From the NCBI GenBank assembly GCA_965228425.1, contig OZ245815.1:1736001-1800000 (forward strand): 64,000 nt of DNA, written 5' to 3'. A program made the position numbers and the translations under genes. Of this stretch, positions 17,064 through 25,005 are shown piece after piece (position 1 is the stretch's first letter; each line of letters opens with the position of its first letter). Under the pieces are notes generated by a model. That model was not told the DNA's origin. It made no database searches and saw only the letters and a list, made by a program, of their open reading frames with translations. Origin of the DNA: JAJFJD01 sp965228425 (lineage in GTDB: Bacteria > Pseudomonadota > Alphaproteobacteria > UBA8366).

Positions 17064-18080
17064 TTAGCCGCCGTTCAAGCCGTGATTGTTCGGCATGTAG
17101 TAGTCTTTCCAGCTCTTGGCTTGCGGAATATCGCCAATTTTATGCAGGAAGTTGGCGTATTTCATCGTGTGCTGCGGCAGCTCCGAAAATGCGATTTCCT
17201 TCGGGTTCGTCAGCAGCGCCTTCACGAGTTCCGGCTTCAGCTTCGATTTGGTGTACTTGATGAAGACTTCCGCGGCCTTTTCCGGGTTCGCCTTGATCCA
17301 GGCATAGGCTTCGCGATACGCGCCGATCACCGCCGCGTAGGTCTTCGGATTGTCCTTGCGGAACTTCTCATTCGTGCTCATGACCAGAACCGAATGTTCG
17401 CCGCCCAGGATGTCGTAAGAGGTGATGACCGTGCGGATCTTGTCGTTCTGCAGTTCCTGATAGGAATACGGCAGCGTCGCAAAGTGGCTCTTAACCGTCT
17501 GGCCACCGGACATCAGCGCCGCCAACGCGATCGGATGCTTCATCGATACGACGAGGTGATCGAGCTTCTCGGCTTGGCCCCACTTCTTCGCGGCAAACAT
17601 CTGCAGCGTCACCGCCTGAATCGAAACCTTGGCGGCCGGCGTGGCGATCTTGTGATCCTTGACGTTCAGATAGTCCTCGACCGACTTCACGCTCGGATCG
17701 TTGGTGTTCAGCTTAAGCGGCATATTCGCCATGCTGATCGCGACCTTGAAACGGCCTTTGGTCTTGCCCCAAAGCTTCAACGCCGGACCGACGCCATGGG
17801 CGCCGAAGTCGATGGTGTTGGCGAGCAATGCCTTGTTGATGTTGGCGCCACCGCTGATCTTGAACATTTGGATCTTGGGTGCGGCGATGCCTTGCTTCTT
17901 GGCGTGCTTTTCAATCAGGCCGAATTCCATAACGGCGTGCAATGGCACGTAAAGAAGTCCGAACTGCTGGGCCATCTTGACGGTATCGGTCTCTGCGCTG
18001 GCCGTCGATGCGGCGCCGGCTGCGACCAAAGCGGCCATTGCCGGACCGGCGATGACTTTTGTGAGGGTAGAGCGCTTCAT
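17064..18080 (-). CDS. ABC transporter substrate-binding protein, NitT/TauT family
   Basis: 338 residues. Sec-type signal peptide: MKRSTLTK, a hydrophobic core and an A-S-A cleavage site at about residues 28-30 (A-S-T-A-S-A-E). The mature part is an NMT1/SsuA-like periplasmic binding protein (I-S-G-G-A-N-I-N-K-A-L-L-A-N-T-I-D-F-G pattern). Ligand unknown; the family binds taurine, sulfonates, nitrate, pyrimidines and others, and the linked TauD-type dioxygenases argue for an organosulfonate or similar acid. ATG 18080 with AGGGAGG is clear. An operator-like element is at 18213-18233, about 130 bp upstream. Confidence 0.88.
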   Translation of the reverse strand: MKRSTLTKVIAGPAMAALVAAGAASTASAETDTVKMAQQFGLLYVPLHAVMEFGLIEKHAKKQGIAAPKIQMFKISGGANINKALLANTIDFGAHGVGPALKLWGKTKGRFKVAISMANMPLKLNTNDPSVKSVEDYLNVKDHKIATPAAKVSIQAVTLQMFAAKKWGQAEKLDHLVVSMKHPIALAALMSGGQTVKSHFATLPYSYQELQNDKIRTVITSYDILGGEHSVLVMSTNEKFRKDNPKTYAAVIGAYREAYAWIKANPEKAAEVFIKYTKSKLKPELVKALLTNPKEIAFSELPQHTMKYANFLHKIGDIPQAKSWKDYYMPNNHGLNGG

Positions 18081-18321
18081 TAAATGCCTCCCTAAGCATG
18101 TGATTTTCATTGCTGATTGGAACAGCAACGGATGAATCGGTTCCCCGTGAAAAACCATTGTATCATTTTTTAGCGCACGATGAGCACCGCATGCCGCAGG
18201 AACCGTTGAGTGATTGTTTACAATATTGTCATCCGGCGTAAATGCAAATTTTCGTTTTTGGCCAGATGCGGCCAGAAAACCGCTTTAGCCAAACGATTTA
18301 GCGGTGGCGTGTGCTTCTCCT
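18081..18321 (-). promoter_or_regulatory. promoter/leader region of the transporter operon
   Basis: 241 bp without a gene, more AT-rich than its surroundings, between the TauD2 stop and the binding-protein start. It holds the operator-like element at 18213-18233 and, near 18255-18280, a short self-complementary stretch (TGGCC...GGCCA flanked by T and A runs) that could end TauD2 transcription. The exact promoter cannot be fixed by eye. Confidence 0.45.
18213..18233. promoter_or_regulatory. operator-like element, copy 1 (GntR-type pattern)
   Basis: Begins ATTGTTTACAAT, a 5-2-5 inverted repeat (ATTGT-N2-ACAAT), and continues into ATTGTCATC. Sixteen of its 21 positions are identical to the element at 19200-19220 in front of the TauD2 gene. 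GntR/FCD regulators bind GT-N2-3-AC cores of this kind. A shared regulator for both units is inferred; none is encoded next to them. Confidence 0.55.
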
Positions 18322-19179
18322 TCATGCGAATGGCGCATCTCCTTGGATAGTCGCGCGATGCATGTGGCGCGGCTCCGCCATGTCGTAGTCCGCTACGGCG
18401 CGATGCATGAGGCAGCGATTGTCCCAGAAGACCAGGTCACGCGGTTTCCATTGATGCCGGTAGATGAACTCCGGGCGGGTCGCATGCGCGAACAGAAATT
18501 CGAGTATCGCCCGGCTTTCGTCCTCCGTCATGCCGACGATGCTGGCGGTGAAGCCGGGATTGACGTAAAGCGCCTTCCGGCCGGAGTCGGGATGGGTACG
18601 GACGATCGGGTGTGCCACCGGCGGCACCTTTGCCTTTTCCGCTTCGGTCATCGGCGGGCGTCCCGGCAGTTTGGAGAACACCGTGTCATAGGCATGGCTG
18701 TAGTCATGCACCGCTTGCAGGCCGACAATGAGCGATTTCATCGTGTCGGAAAGCTTTTCGTAGGCGAGGTACATGTTCGCGAACATCGTATCCCCGCCGG
18801 TCTTCGGGATTTCGACGGCATTCAACATCGAGCCGAGTGCCGGCAGCGGCATGTAGGACAGGTCGGAATGCCAGTACTGGCCGGCATAGATCGCGCCTTT
18901 GGGTTTGCCGTCTTCCTGAACGTTGGAGACGAGGAAAACCTTCGGGTTCTCTTCGTGCTGAAAACCTTCGAGCAGGTGCGGCACCGACTCGCCGAACAAC
19001 CCGCTGAAGGTGACGAGTTGCTCGGGCGTCAGGGTTTGATCCCGGAAAACCAGAACCGAATGATCGATGAAGGCCTGCCGCACGGTCTCAAGAAGATTGC
19101 CGCCGAGCGGTTCCGACAGGTCAAGACCGCGCAGTTCCGCACCGAGTGCGCCGCCGAGACGATTGATTTCAAGCGCCAT
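18322..19179 (-). CDS. TauD/TfdA-family 2-oxoglutarate dioxygenase (second copy)
   Basis: 285 residues. His-x-Asp metal motif in Q-Y-W-H-S-D-L-S-Y near residue 103, distal His in P-R-H-M-H-R-A-T near the end, and the conserved V-R-T-H-P-D-S-G-R-K-A-L-Y-V-N-P-G-F segment. Related to the first copy at 13481 yet clearly diverged in the middle of the chain, so the two may act on different substrates or successive steps. Transcribed toward the ABC operon on the same strand, 241 bp before its binding protein. The operator-like element at 19200 lies only 21 bp before the start codon, a typical repressor position. Confidence 0.88.
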   Translation of the reverse strand: MALEINRLGGALGAELRGLDLSEPLGGNLLETVRQAFIDHSVLVFRDQTLTPEQLVTFSGLFGESVPHLLEGFQHEENPKVFLVSNVQEDGKPKGAIYAGQYWHSDLSYMPLPALGSMLNAVEIPKTGGDTMFANMYLAYEKLSDTMKSLIVGLQAVHDYSHAYDTVFSKLPGRPPMTEAEKAKVPPVAHPIVRTHPDSGRKALYVNPGFTASIVGMTEDESRAILEFLFAHATRPEFIYRHQWKPRDLVFWDNRCLMHRAVADYDMAEPRHMHRATIQGDAPFA

Positions 19180-19199
19180 TGTGGTTGACCTCCCGAAAT

Positions 19200-19220
19200 A
19201 TTGTTGACTTTATTGTCGAC
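19200..19220. promoter_or_regulatory. operator-like element, copy 2 (GntR-type pattern)
   Basis: ATTGTTGAC and ATTGTCGAC occur as direct repeats with a 12-bp period (19200-19208 and 19212-19220); the second continues into a near-palindrome ATTGTCGACGAT. Matches 16 of 21 positions with the copy at 18213. Immediately upstream of the TauD2 start. Confidence 0.55.
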
Positions 19221-19223
19221 GAT

Positions 19224-19239
19224 TTGACCGGTGGGTCAA
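19224..19239. promoter_or_regulatory. inverted repeat TTGACC-N4-GGTCAA
   Basis: A 6-4-6 perfect inverted repeat directly next to the operator-like element. It lies in the divergent region between TauD2 (minus) and the succinate dehydrogenase-like operon (plus), 45 bp and 115 bp from their starts. It could be a second regulator site for either operon; the regulator is unknown. Confidence 0.4.
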
Positions 19240-19353
19240 TGTCGGCGACAAGTATTTAGCCGAATGTGGCTTGCCGGCGGGCGTTGGCGGCTCATACTCT
19301 GGGTTTGAGCACCGATGCGGACAGGCGGCGTCGCGCACCGCCAGGGAGGGATT

Positions 19354-20088
19354 TTGTCCGAACATAACGATGCCGGGGCGACCATCACGGTCGAGATCTG
19401 GCGCGGCCGCGAAGACGGCCATTTCGACAGCTTTTCGGTACCGCACGAAGAGAAGCAAACGATCCTCGACGTGGTGACCTATATCCAACGGCGCCTCGAT
19501 CCGACGATATCCTATCGCTTTGCCTGCCGGATCGGCATGTGCGGATCTTGTGCGATGATGGTCAACGGGGCGCCGCGCTGGACCTGCCGCACGCACGCTT
19601 CGAAGGTGGTGAAAGACGGCAAGATCCGGCTTCAACCGTTACGCAACCTGCCGGTGATCAAGGATTTGGCCACCGACATGACCGAGTTCTTCGACAAATG
19701 GCAGAAGGCCGGCGGTCGCTTCGAGCCGAGCCAGCCCGGATCGCAGGAATTCGCCGAAGTCTCCCCGGAAAGCAAGGAACGCGCGGCGGCGAGCGCCGGG
19801 ATCGAGTGTATCGGCTGCGGTGTCTGCTATGCGGCCTGTGACGTGGTCGCGTGGAATCCCGACTATCTCGGACCCGCCCAGTTGAACCGTGCCTGGACGC
19901 TGGTGAACGACGTGCGCGATGCGGACCGCAAGGGGCATTTAGCGGCGGTCGCCGTCGATGCGGGGTGCCATGCCTGCCACAGCCATCAGAATTGCACGCG
20001 GTTTTGCCCGAAGAGCCTGAACCCGACCGCGTCCATCGCCGGGTTGAAGCGGGCGACGCTGACGGCGGCGCTCAAGGGCGACCTATGA
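19354..20088 (+). CDS. succinate dehydrogenase/fumarate reductase iron-sulfur subunit
   Basis: 244 residues. Contains the [2Fe-2S] ligands C-R-x-G-M-C-G-S-C plus W-T-C in the N-terminal ferredoxin domain, and in the C-terminal half C-I-G-C-G-V-C-Y-A-A-C and C-H-A-C-H-S-H-Q-N-C-T-R-F-C-P-K, the [4Fe-4S] and [3Fe-4S] ligands. The first C-terminal group lacks the Pro usual after its last Cys. Start: a TTG at 19354 directly behind AGGGAGGG; the frame also opens at ATG 19315 but without a ribosome site. First gene of an operon B-C-D-A-fumarase, an order different from the usual alphaproteobacterial sdhCDAB, hence an accessory paralogue. Confidence 0.87.
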   Translation: MSEHNDAGATITVEIWRGREDGHFDSFSVPHEEKQTILDVVTYIQRRLDPTISYRFACRIGMCGSCAMMVNGAPRWTCRTHASKVVKDGKIRLQPLRNLPVIKDLATDMTEFFDKWQKAGGRFEPSQPGSQEFAEVSPESKERAAASAGIECIGCGVCYAACDVVAWNPDYLGPAQLNRAWTLVNDVRDADRKGHLAAVAVDAGCHACHSHQNCTRFCPKSLNPTASIAGLKRATLTAALKGDL

Positions 20089-20089
20089 T

Positions 20090-20425
20090 ATGACCGGCCG
20101 CGTCGAACTCTGGCTCTATGTCGCGCAACGGCTGAGCGCGATGGTGCTTGCGCCGCTGGTGATCGTCCATATCGGGACGATGATCTACGCGATTCGGGAC
20201 GGGTTGACGGCGGCCGAAATATTGGGCCGCACGAGCGGCAGCATTTTCTGGGCGTGTTTCTATGGGCTTTTCGTCATCGCCGCGGCGGTGCACGGATCGA
20301 TCGGGCTTCGCTCCATCCTGCGGGAAATGACCGCCTGGCGCAGCAAATCGCTGGATGTCGCCGCCGGCGCATTCTGCCTGATGATCCTGATTCTGGGATT
20401 GCGGGCGGTGGAGGCGGTGACATGA
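20090..20425 (+). CDS. succinate dehydrogenase/fumarate reductase membrane subunit (SdhC/D-like, first)
   Basis: 111 residues with three predicted transmembrane helices. Two helix-borne histidines (V-I-V-H-I-G-T and A-A-V-H-G-S-I-G-L-R) are placed as heme b or quinone-site ligands in this fold. Together with the next gene it would anchor the SdhA-SdhB pair and pass electrons to or from quinone. Starts one base after the stop of the iron-sulfur subunit and overlaps the next gene by 4 bp. Confidence 0.8.
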   Translation: MTGRVELWLYVAQRLSAMVLAPLVIVHIGTMIYAIRDGLTAAEILGRTSGSIFWACFYGLFVIAAAVHGSIGLRSILREMTAWRSKSLDVAAGAFCLMILILGLRAVEAVT

Positions 20426-20769
20426 GCCAAAGTTGGCCGACCCGCAATCACCCGACCTATTGGGCCTTCATCCTGCATCGGGTGTCGGGACTGGGGCTCG
20501 CGCTGTTCCTCCCGGCCCATCTCTATGTTCTGTCGCTGGCGCTGGAAGGCGAGGCGGCGCTGGACGGGTTCCTGCGGTGGACTGAAAACCCGATGGTGAA
20601 GATCGCCGAGACCGGATTGGTGATTCTGCTCGCGGTCCACATGGCCGGCGGCCTCCGCCTTTTGGCCCTGGAGTTCTTGCCTTGGCGGGACTGGCAGAAG
20701 ACATTGATAGCGGTGGCCAGCGGATTCGCGCTTATGGTTGGGCTCGTCTTCCTGCTCGGCGCCTACTAG
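20422..20769 (+). CDS. succinate dehydrogenase/fumarate reductase membrane subunit (SdhC/D-like, second)
   Basis: 115 residues, three predicted transmembrane helices. It has the hallmark H-R-V-S-G near residue 19, which lies at the quinone site of cytochrome b556 subunits, and a later helix L-L-A-V-H-M-A-G-G-L-R typical of heme-binding SdhC/FrdC proteins. ATG 20422 forms an ATGA overlap with the preceding stop; the longer frame from 20254 runs through that gene and is rejected. The flavoprotein gene follows 19 bp later. Confidence 0.82.
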   Translation: MSQSWPTRNHPTYWAFILHRVSGLGLALFLPAHLYVLSLALEGEAALDGFLRWTENPMVKIAETGLVILLAVHMAGGLRLLALEFLPWRDWQKTLIAVASGFALMVGLVFLLGAY

Positions 20770-20788
20770 AGAAACGGTTGGATAGACC

Positions 20789-22522
20789 ATGGTCGAGATC
20801 ACACGCTCGAAAACCGACATTCTTATCCTCGGCAGCGGCGGCGCCGGATTGTTCGCGGCGCTGCATGCCCATAAGGCCGACCCCGATCTGTCGATCACGG
20901 TCGCGGTCAAAGGGTTGTTGGGGAAATGCGGTTGCACGCGCATGGTGCAGGGCGGCTACAACGTCGCCATCGCGGCCGAGGATTCGGTCGAGCGCCATTT
21001 CATGGACACGATCCTGGGCGGGAAATGGCTGAACCATCAGGAAATCTCCTGGAAGCTCGTGAACGTCGCGGTCGAACGGATCCATGAGCTGGAAAACGAC
21101 ATGGGGTGTTTCTTCGACCGGAACCCCGACGGTACCATCCATCAAAAGGCCTTCGCCGGCCAAACCTTCGACCGCACGGTGCATAAGGGCAGTCTGACCG
21201 GTATCGAAATCATCAGCCGCCTTGCCGAACAGGTTTGGAGCCGCGGTATCCATCGCCTGGAGGAGCATCGGGCGGTGGCCTTGGTGCCGTCAACGGATGG
21301 TAAGCGGATCGCCGGCGTGCTGATGATCAACATGCAGACCGGCGATTTCCATTTCGTGCAGGCGCAGGCGGTGATGATCGGCACCGGCGGTGGCCCGACC
21401 ATGTACAAATTCCATACGCCGTCGGGCGATAAGTCCTGCGACGGCATGGCGATGGCCTTGCGGGCCGGCCTGCCGCTGATCGACATGGAGATGGTGCAGT
21501 TCCACCCGACTGGCTTGGTCGCAGGCGAGGACACGCGCATCACCGGCACGATCATCGAGGAAGGGCTGCGCGGCGCCGGCGGATATCTGCTCGACGGGGG
21601 CGAGCAGCGCTTCATGCACGAGTTCGACGAGCGCGGCGAGCGGGCGACCCGCGATATCGTCAGCCGCGCCATGTACGAAATGATGAAGCAGGGCCGGACC
21701 GCGCCGAACGGCGGCCTCTACATCACCATGGCGCATCTCGACCCGAAGATGGTCGTGCAGCAGTTCAAGGGCATGGTCGACCGCTGCCGCGATGTCGGCT
21801 TCGATCTCGTCGGCGGATTGGTCGAGGTCGTGCCGACGGCGCATTACATGATGGGCGGGATCAAGTTCGACGAGAATTGCTACACCGATATTCCGGGCGT
21901 GTTCGTCGCGGGCGAGGACGCGGGCGGGGCGCATGGCGCCAATCGTCTCGGCGGCAACGGTGTCGCCAACTCGACCGTCTTCGGCGGCGTCGCCGGGGAT
22001 ACGATGGCGCCATGGGTGCGCCGCGACGGCGAATATTCCGATCCCGACGAGGCCGTCATCGAAGAGACGATTTCACGATGCCTTACGCCGTTCTCGAACA
22101 ATAGCGGCAGCGTCACCGATCTCCGGCTCCGGCTGTACGACCTGATGTGGGAAGAAGTCGGCATTACCCGGACGGCCGAGAGCCTCAACCGTGGCTTGGC
22201 CGGTCTCGACGAGTTGGAAAACGATCTTCAATCGATCGGCTTGGCGGAAAGCAACCGGGCCTTCAATCTTACCTGGCACGATTGGATGAACCTGGACAGC
22301 CAAATCCTGGTCAGTCGGGCCATCGCGATGGCGGCCCTGGCGCGCGAGGATTCGCGCGGTGCGCATTTCCGGGACGATTTCCCAGAGACGCGCGATTTGG
22401 AGACCTCCGCCAATACGGTTGTTCGACGCGAGGGTGATGCTATTTCGATTGATACGAGCCCCGTTGCCTTCACGCGAATCAAGCCCGGCGAGACACTGCT
22501 GACCGAAGACGCTGCCGAATAA
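20789..22522 (+). CDS. succinate dehydrogenase/fumarate reductase flavoprotein subunit, lacking the usual flavinylation His
   Basis: 577 residues. Dinucleotide-binding loop G-S-G-G-A-G-L at about residues 15-21; catalytic-site segments F-H-P-T-G-L, the capping-domain E-G-L-R-G-A-G-G, H-Y-M-M-G-G-I and H-G-A-N-R-L-G-G-N are all present, so succinate/fumarate chemistry is credible. Where SdhA/FrdA normally have S-H-T-x-x-A-Q-G-G, with the His carrying covalent FAD, this protein reads G-C-T-R-M-V-Q-G-G: the His is a Cys, so the flavin is probably bound non-covalently. It is followed 12 bp later by a class I fumarase, implying a succinate-fumarate-malate module. Direction (oxidase or reductase) cannot be told from sequence. 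Confidence 0.87.
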   Translation: MVEITRSKTDILILGSGGAGLFAALHAHKADPDLSITVAVKGLLGKCGCTRMVQGGYNVAIAAEDSVERHFMDTILGGKWLNHQEISWKLVNVAVERIHELENDMGCFFDRNPDGTIHQKAFAGQTFDRTVHKGSLTGIEIISRLAEQVWSRGIHRLEEHRAVALVPSTDGKRIAGVLMINMQTGDFHFVQAQAVMIGTGGGPTMYKFHTPSGDKSCDGMAMALRAGLPLIDMEMVQFHPTGLVAGEDTRITGTIIEEGLRGAGGYLLDGGEQRFMHEFDERGERATRDIVSRAMYEMMKQGRTAPNGGLYITMAHLDPKMVVQQFKGMVDRCRDVGFDLVGGLVEVVPTAHYMMGGIKFDENCYTDIPGVFVAGEDAGGAHGANRLGGNGVANSTVFGGVAGDTMAPWVRRDGEYSDPDEAVIEETISRCLTPFSNNSGSVTDLRLRLYDLMWEEVGITRTAESLNRGLAGLDELENDLQSIGLAESNRAFNLTWHDWMNLDSQILVSRAIAMAALAREDSRGAHFRDDFPETRDLETSANTVVRREGDAISIDTSPVAFTRIKPGETLLTEDAAE

Positions 22523-22534
22523 AAGAGGTGCGCC

Positions 22535-23497
22535 ATGATTAAGAAAGACAAGATCCTCGAAGCCGGTAAAGAGATCATGAGTCGCGCGGCGATTGAGATT
22601 CCGCGCGACTATAAAGACGGCATCGGAAAGATGGTCGAGGAGGAGGAAGAGGAACTCAGCCGCTTCGTCCTGCAGTCGATGTTGGAAAATTGGGATGCGG
22701 CCGAGGAAGACCGCCGGGCCATGTGCGCCGATACGGGGGTGCCGCGCTATTTCGTGAAGGCGGGCAACGAGGCGCAGATCGAAGGCGGCTTCGTGGCGCT
22801 GGAGCATATGCTGCGGAAAGCGACGGCGGACGCGACCTATGAAATTCCGCTGCGGCCCAACCGGGTCCATCCCCTCAGCCGGCACGACAATAACAACAAC
22901 GTCGGCATCAACGCGCCGGAGATCGAGTTCAGTTTCGAGCCGGACGCGGATTGGGTCGATGTCACGTCGGTGCACAAGGGCGGCCTGTTCGGCAGCGACT
23001 ATCGCATGCTGTTCCCGGGCGATGGCATCGACGGGATCAAGAAATTCTTCCTCGACGTAATGTACGAATTCGGACGGCGTGGGCTCGCTTGCCAGCCGGC
23101 CATCGTCGGCGTCGGTTTGGGCGGCAGCAAGGACATCGCCATGACGCTCGGCAAGCAGGCGGCCTGCCTGCGCACTGTCGGCGAGGCGAATCCGGATCCG
23201 GAGATCGCGGCGCTCGAGGCGGAGTTGAAGGAGATGGGCAACAATATCGGCATGGGGCCGATGGGCTTCGTTGGAAAGTCGATGGTCATCGATTGCCACA
23301 TCGAGGTCGGTTACACCCATACCGGCGGGATGCCGATGAGCGTGCACAGCTTCTGCCTCTCGTCGCGCCGCGCGACGGCCCGGCTGCATGCGGACGGCAG
23401 CGTCGAGTACCGCACCGACCCGCAATGGTTCACGCCTTACATGCGGCGCGACACGGTCGATTGGGCAAACACCGAAACGGCGAGGGCCGCGGGATGA
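22535..23497 (+). CDS. class I fumarate hydratase/tartrate dehydratase, alpha subunit
   Basis: 320 residues. Corresponds to the N-terminal catalytic domain of Fe-S class I fumarases (TtdA/FumA type). M-C-A-D-T-G-V-P at about residues 67-74 carries one of the cluster cysteines, and G-L-G-G-S-K-D-I-A-M-T-L-G-K-Q-A-A-C another. Hydrates fumarate to malate using an oxygen-sensitive [4Fe-4S] cluster. The TtdA tartrate dehydratase is the main alternative, but position right behind an SDH-like operon favours fumarase. Its stop overlaps the start of the beta subunit (ATGA). Confidence 0.88.
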   Translation: MIKKDKILEAGKEIMSRAAIEIPRDYKDGIGKMVEEEEEELSRFVLQSMLENWDAAEEDRRAMCADTGVPRYFVKAGNEAQIEGGFVALEHMLRKATADATYEIPLRPNRVHPLSRHDNNNNVGINAPEIEFSFEPDADWVDVTSVHKGGLFGSDYRMLFPGDGIDGIKKFFLDVMYEFGRRGLACQPAIVGVGLGGSKDIAMTLGKQAACLRTVGEANPDPEIAALEAELKEMGNNIGMGPMGFVGKSMVIDCHIEVGYTHTGGMPMSVHSFCLSSRRATARLHADGSVEYRTDPQWFTPYMRRDTVDWANTETARAAG

Positions 23498-24153
23498 AAA
23501 AAGTTCGCTTGAAAATTCCGGTCACTGACGAAGATCTCGAAGGTTTGGAACTCGGAGACGCGGTCTACCTGGATGGCATCGTCTATACCGGGCGCGAAGG
23601 CGTCTATAACCGAGCGCTTGGCGAAGGCATCAAGCCGCCGGTCGATCTAAAGACACTGTCGAATGTCACCTTCCATTGCTCGCCTGCGGCGGCGGTCCGG
23701 CCGGACGGGACATATAACATCGGCGCGGTGACCGCGACGGCGAGCTTCCGCTTCGCCAAATGGCTGACCGAGTGGTTCGAGCTGTCGGGCGTCAAGATCA
23801 TCATGGGCAAGGGCGGCATGTCCGAAGAGGATTACCGCAAGTACTTCGTGCCCAACAAGGCGATCTATCTGACCACGGTCGGATATGGCACCGGGGCCTT
23901 GCTCGGCCGCGGTATCACGCGCGTGAAGGACGTGCTGTGGCTCGACGAACTCGGCATCGCCCAGGCAATCTGGGTCCTCGAGGTGGAGAATTTCGGCCCG
24001 TTCCTGGTCGAGAGCGACATGCAGGGCAACAGCCTATTCGAGCGGGAAAACCGCCGGACCCAGCCGATGGTGTCCAAGGCGTTCGAAGGTCTGAAAGAAC
24101 CCGCGCTGAAACGGTACGGAGAGACCACCTCGCGCGAAGACGAGGTGGTCTGA
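23494..24153 (+). CDS. class I fumarate hydratase/tartrate dehydratase, beta subunit
   Basis: 219 residues. Swivelling C-terminal domain of class I fumarase (TtdB type), with the substrate-binding I-M-G-K-G-G-M-S segment near residue 108 and the early G-D-A-V-Y-L-D-G-I-V-Y-T-G-R-E block. Works as a complex with the alpha subunit encoded just before it. The last 30 bases of the gene form an 11-bp perfect inverted repeat, described separately. End of the SDH-fumarase operon. Confidence 0.88.
   Translation: MKKVRLKIPVTDEDLEGLELGDAVYLDGIVYTGREGVYNRALGEGIKPPVDLKTLSNVTFHCSPAAAVRPDGTYNIGAVTATASFRFAKWLTEWFELSGVKIIMGKGGMSEEDYRKYFVPNKAIYLTTVGYGTGALLGRGITRVKDVLWLDELGIAQAIWVLEVENFGPFLVESDMQGNSLFERENRRTQPMVSKAFEGLKEPALKRYGETTSREDEVV
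24122..24151 (+). terminator. hairpin at the end of the fumarase beta gene
   Basis: AGACCACCTCG, 8-nt loop, CGAGGTGGTCT: an 11-bp perfect stem that finishes at the stop codon. There is no T-run after it, so it is not a standard intrinsic terminator; it may protect the 3' end of the operon mRNA or assist termination. Confidence 0.5.
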
Positions 24154-24246
24154 CCGTTGGGGAGGATGCAGCTTACGCTGCGTTAGGCGGTAACGAGGAT
24201 TTGGCCGCGCCCTGGCAAGACGCTGCCGGTTGCCGAATCTTTCGCC

Positions 24247-25005
24247 CTAGAAGGATTTCGACACAGTAAAGACGGCCCGGGCATCGCACAGGCTGCCGCC
24301 GCATTCCGATGTGCTGAGATCGGTATCGACATAGGCCAGGCTGAGATCGAAGCCCAGGATGTTCCGGGTGACCGAGATGGACCAGTCGGTATAGTCGGTG
24401 CTGCCGGAGTTATCGAAAAAGCTGTACCCGACATGGCCGTCGACCGAGAACTTGTACGGTAACGGAACGCTGACATCGCCGGCAATGTAATACGCATCGC
24501 CAATGCCGCCGAAGAAGTCCGGGGACCAATAGAACTGTCCGCCGACCGACGCGACGCCGAAGTCGTAGCCGACACCGCCGCCCGCTTCGATATAGTCGTA
24601 GTCCAGGCCGTCCCGCGCGTTGGGATAGTTGTAGTAGATCGCGAAGGCTTCCAACGAAACGCCGCCGATCTCCGTACCCAATCCGCCCGAGTAGTCGATC
24701 TCGATATGGGCGTTATCGCCGTCCGAGAAATCGACGTTCGATGCCCAGGCACTCGCAAATGTGTTGATTTTCTGACCGCCGACCATGAAATCCTTCGACC
24801 ATCCAAAGGAGCCTTGGATTGCAGGACCTTCGTTGGTTTGGGAAATGCCGCGGAAGGTGTAGTCGGTCGTCCCCGCGACTTCGGCCGAAAACGTTCCAAT
24901 TTGGTCGAAGAAATTATCGACCGCGTCCTTATCGTCGGCGGCGGTTGCCCCCGTCCCCGTCGCCAAGAAAAAAGCGATGGCGCAAGCGAGCACTCTTTTA
25001 TGCAT
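24247..25005 (-). CDS. TorF-family putative outer-membrane porin
   Basis: 252 residues. Signal peptide MHKRVLACAIAFFLATGTG ending in A-T-A-A at about residue 22. The mature protein is rich in alternating aromatic/polar strands and ends in K-S-F, the C-terminal Phe expected of an outer-membrane beta barrel. The start of the mature part, with the Y-T-F-R-G-I-S-Q-T-N-E-G-P-A-I-Q-G-S motif, is characteristic of the TorF (TIGR02001) family. Transported solute unknown. ATG 25005 was chosen for the signal peptide; the frame is open to 25086. Convergent with the fumarase operon and divergent from selA. Confidence 0.83.
   Translation of the reverse strand: MHKRVLACAIAFFLATGTGATAADDKDAVDNFFDQIGTFSAEVAGTTDYTFRGISQTNEGPAIQGSFGWSKDFMVGGQKINTFASAWASNVDFSDGDNAHIEIDYSGGLGTEIGGVSLEAFAIYYNYPNARDGLDYDYIEAGGGVGYDFGVASVGGQFYWSPDFFGGIGDAYYIAGDVSVPLPYKFSVDGHVGYSFFDNSGSTDYTDWSISVTRNILGFDLSLAYVDTDLSTSECGGSLCDARAVFTVSKSF

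Noticed and set aside
19224..19239. FNR box near the SDH operon
   Set aside because: TTGACC-N4-GGTCAA has TTG-N10-CAA spacing, two bases too long for FNR/FixK; kept only as an unassigned inverted repeat.
22073..23425. 450-codon minus-strand open frame
   Set aside because: Antisense shadow of the SDH flavoprotein end and fumarase alpha subunit.
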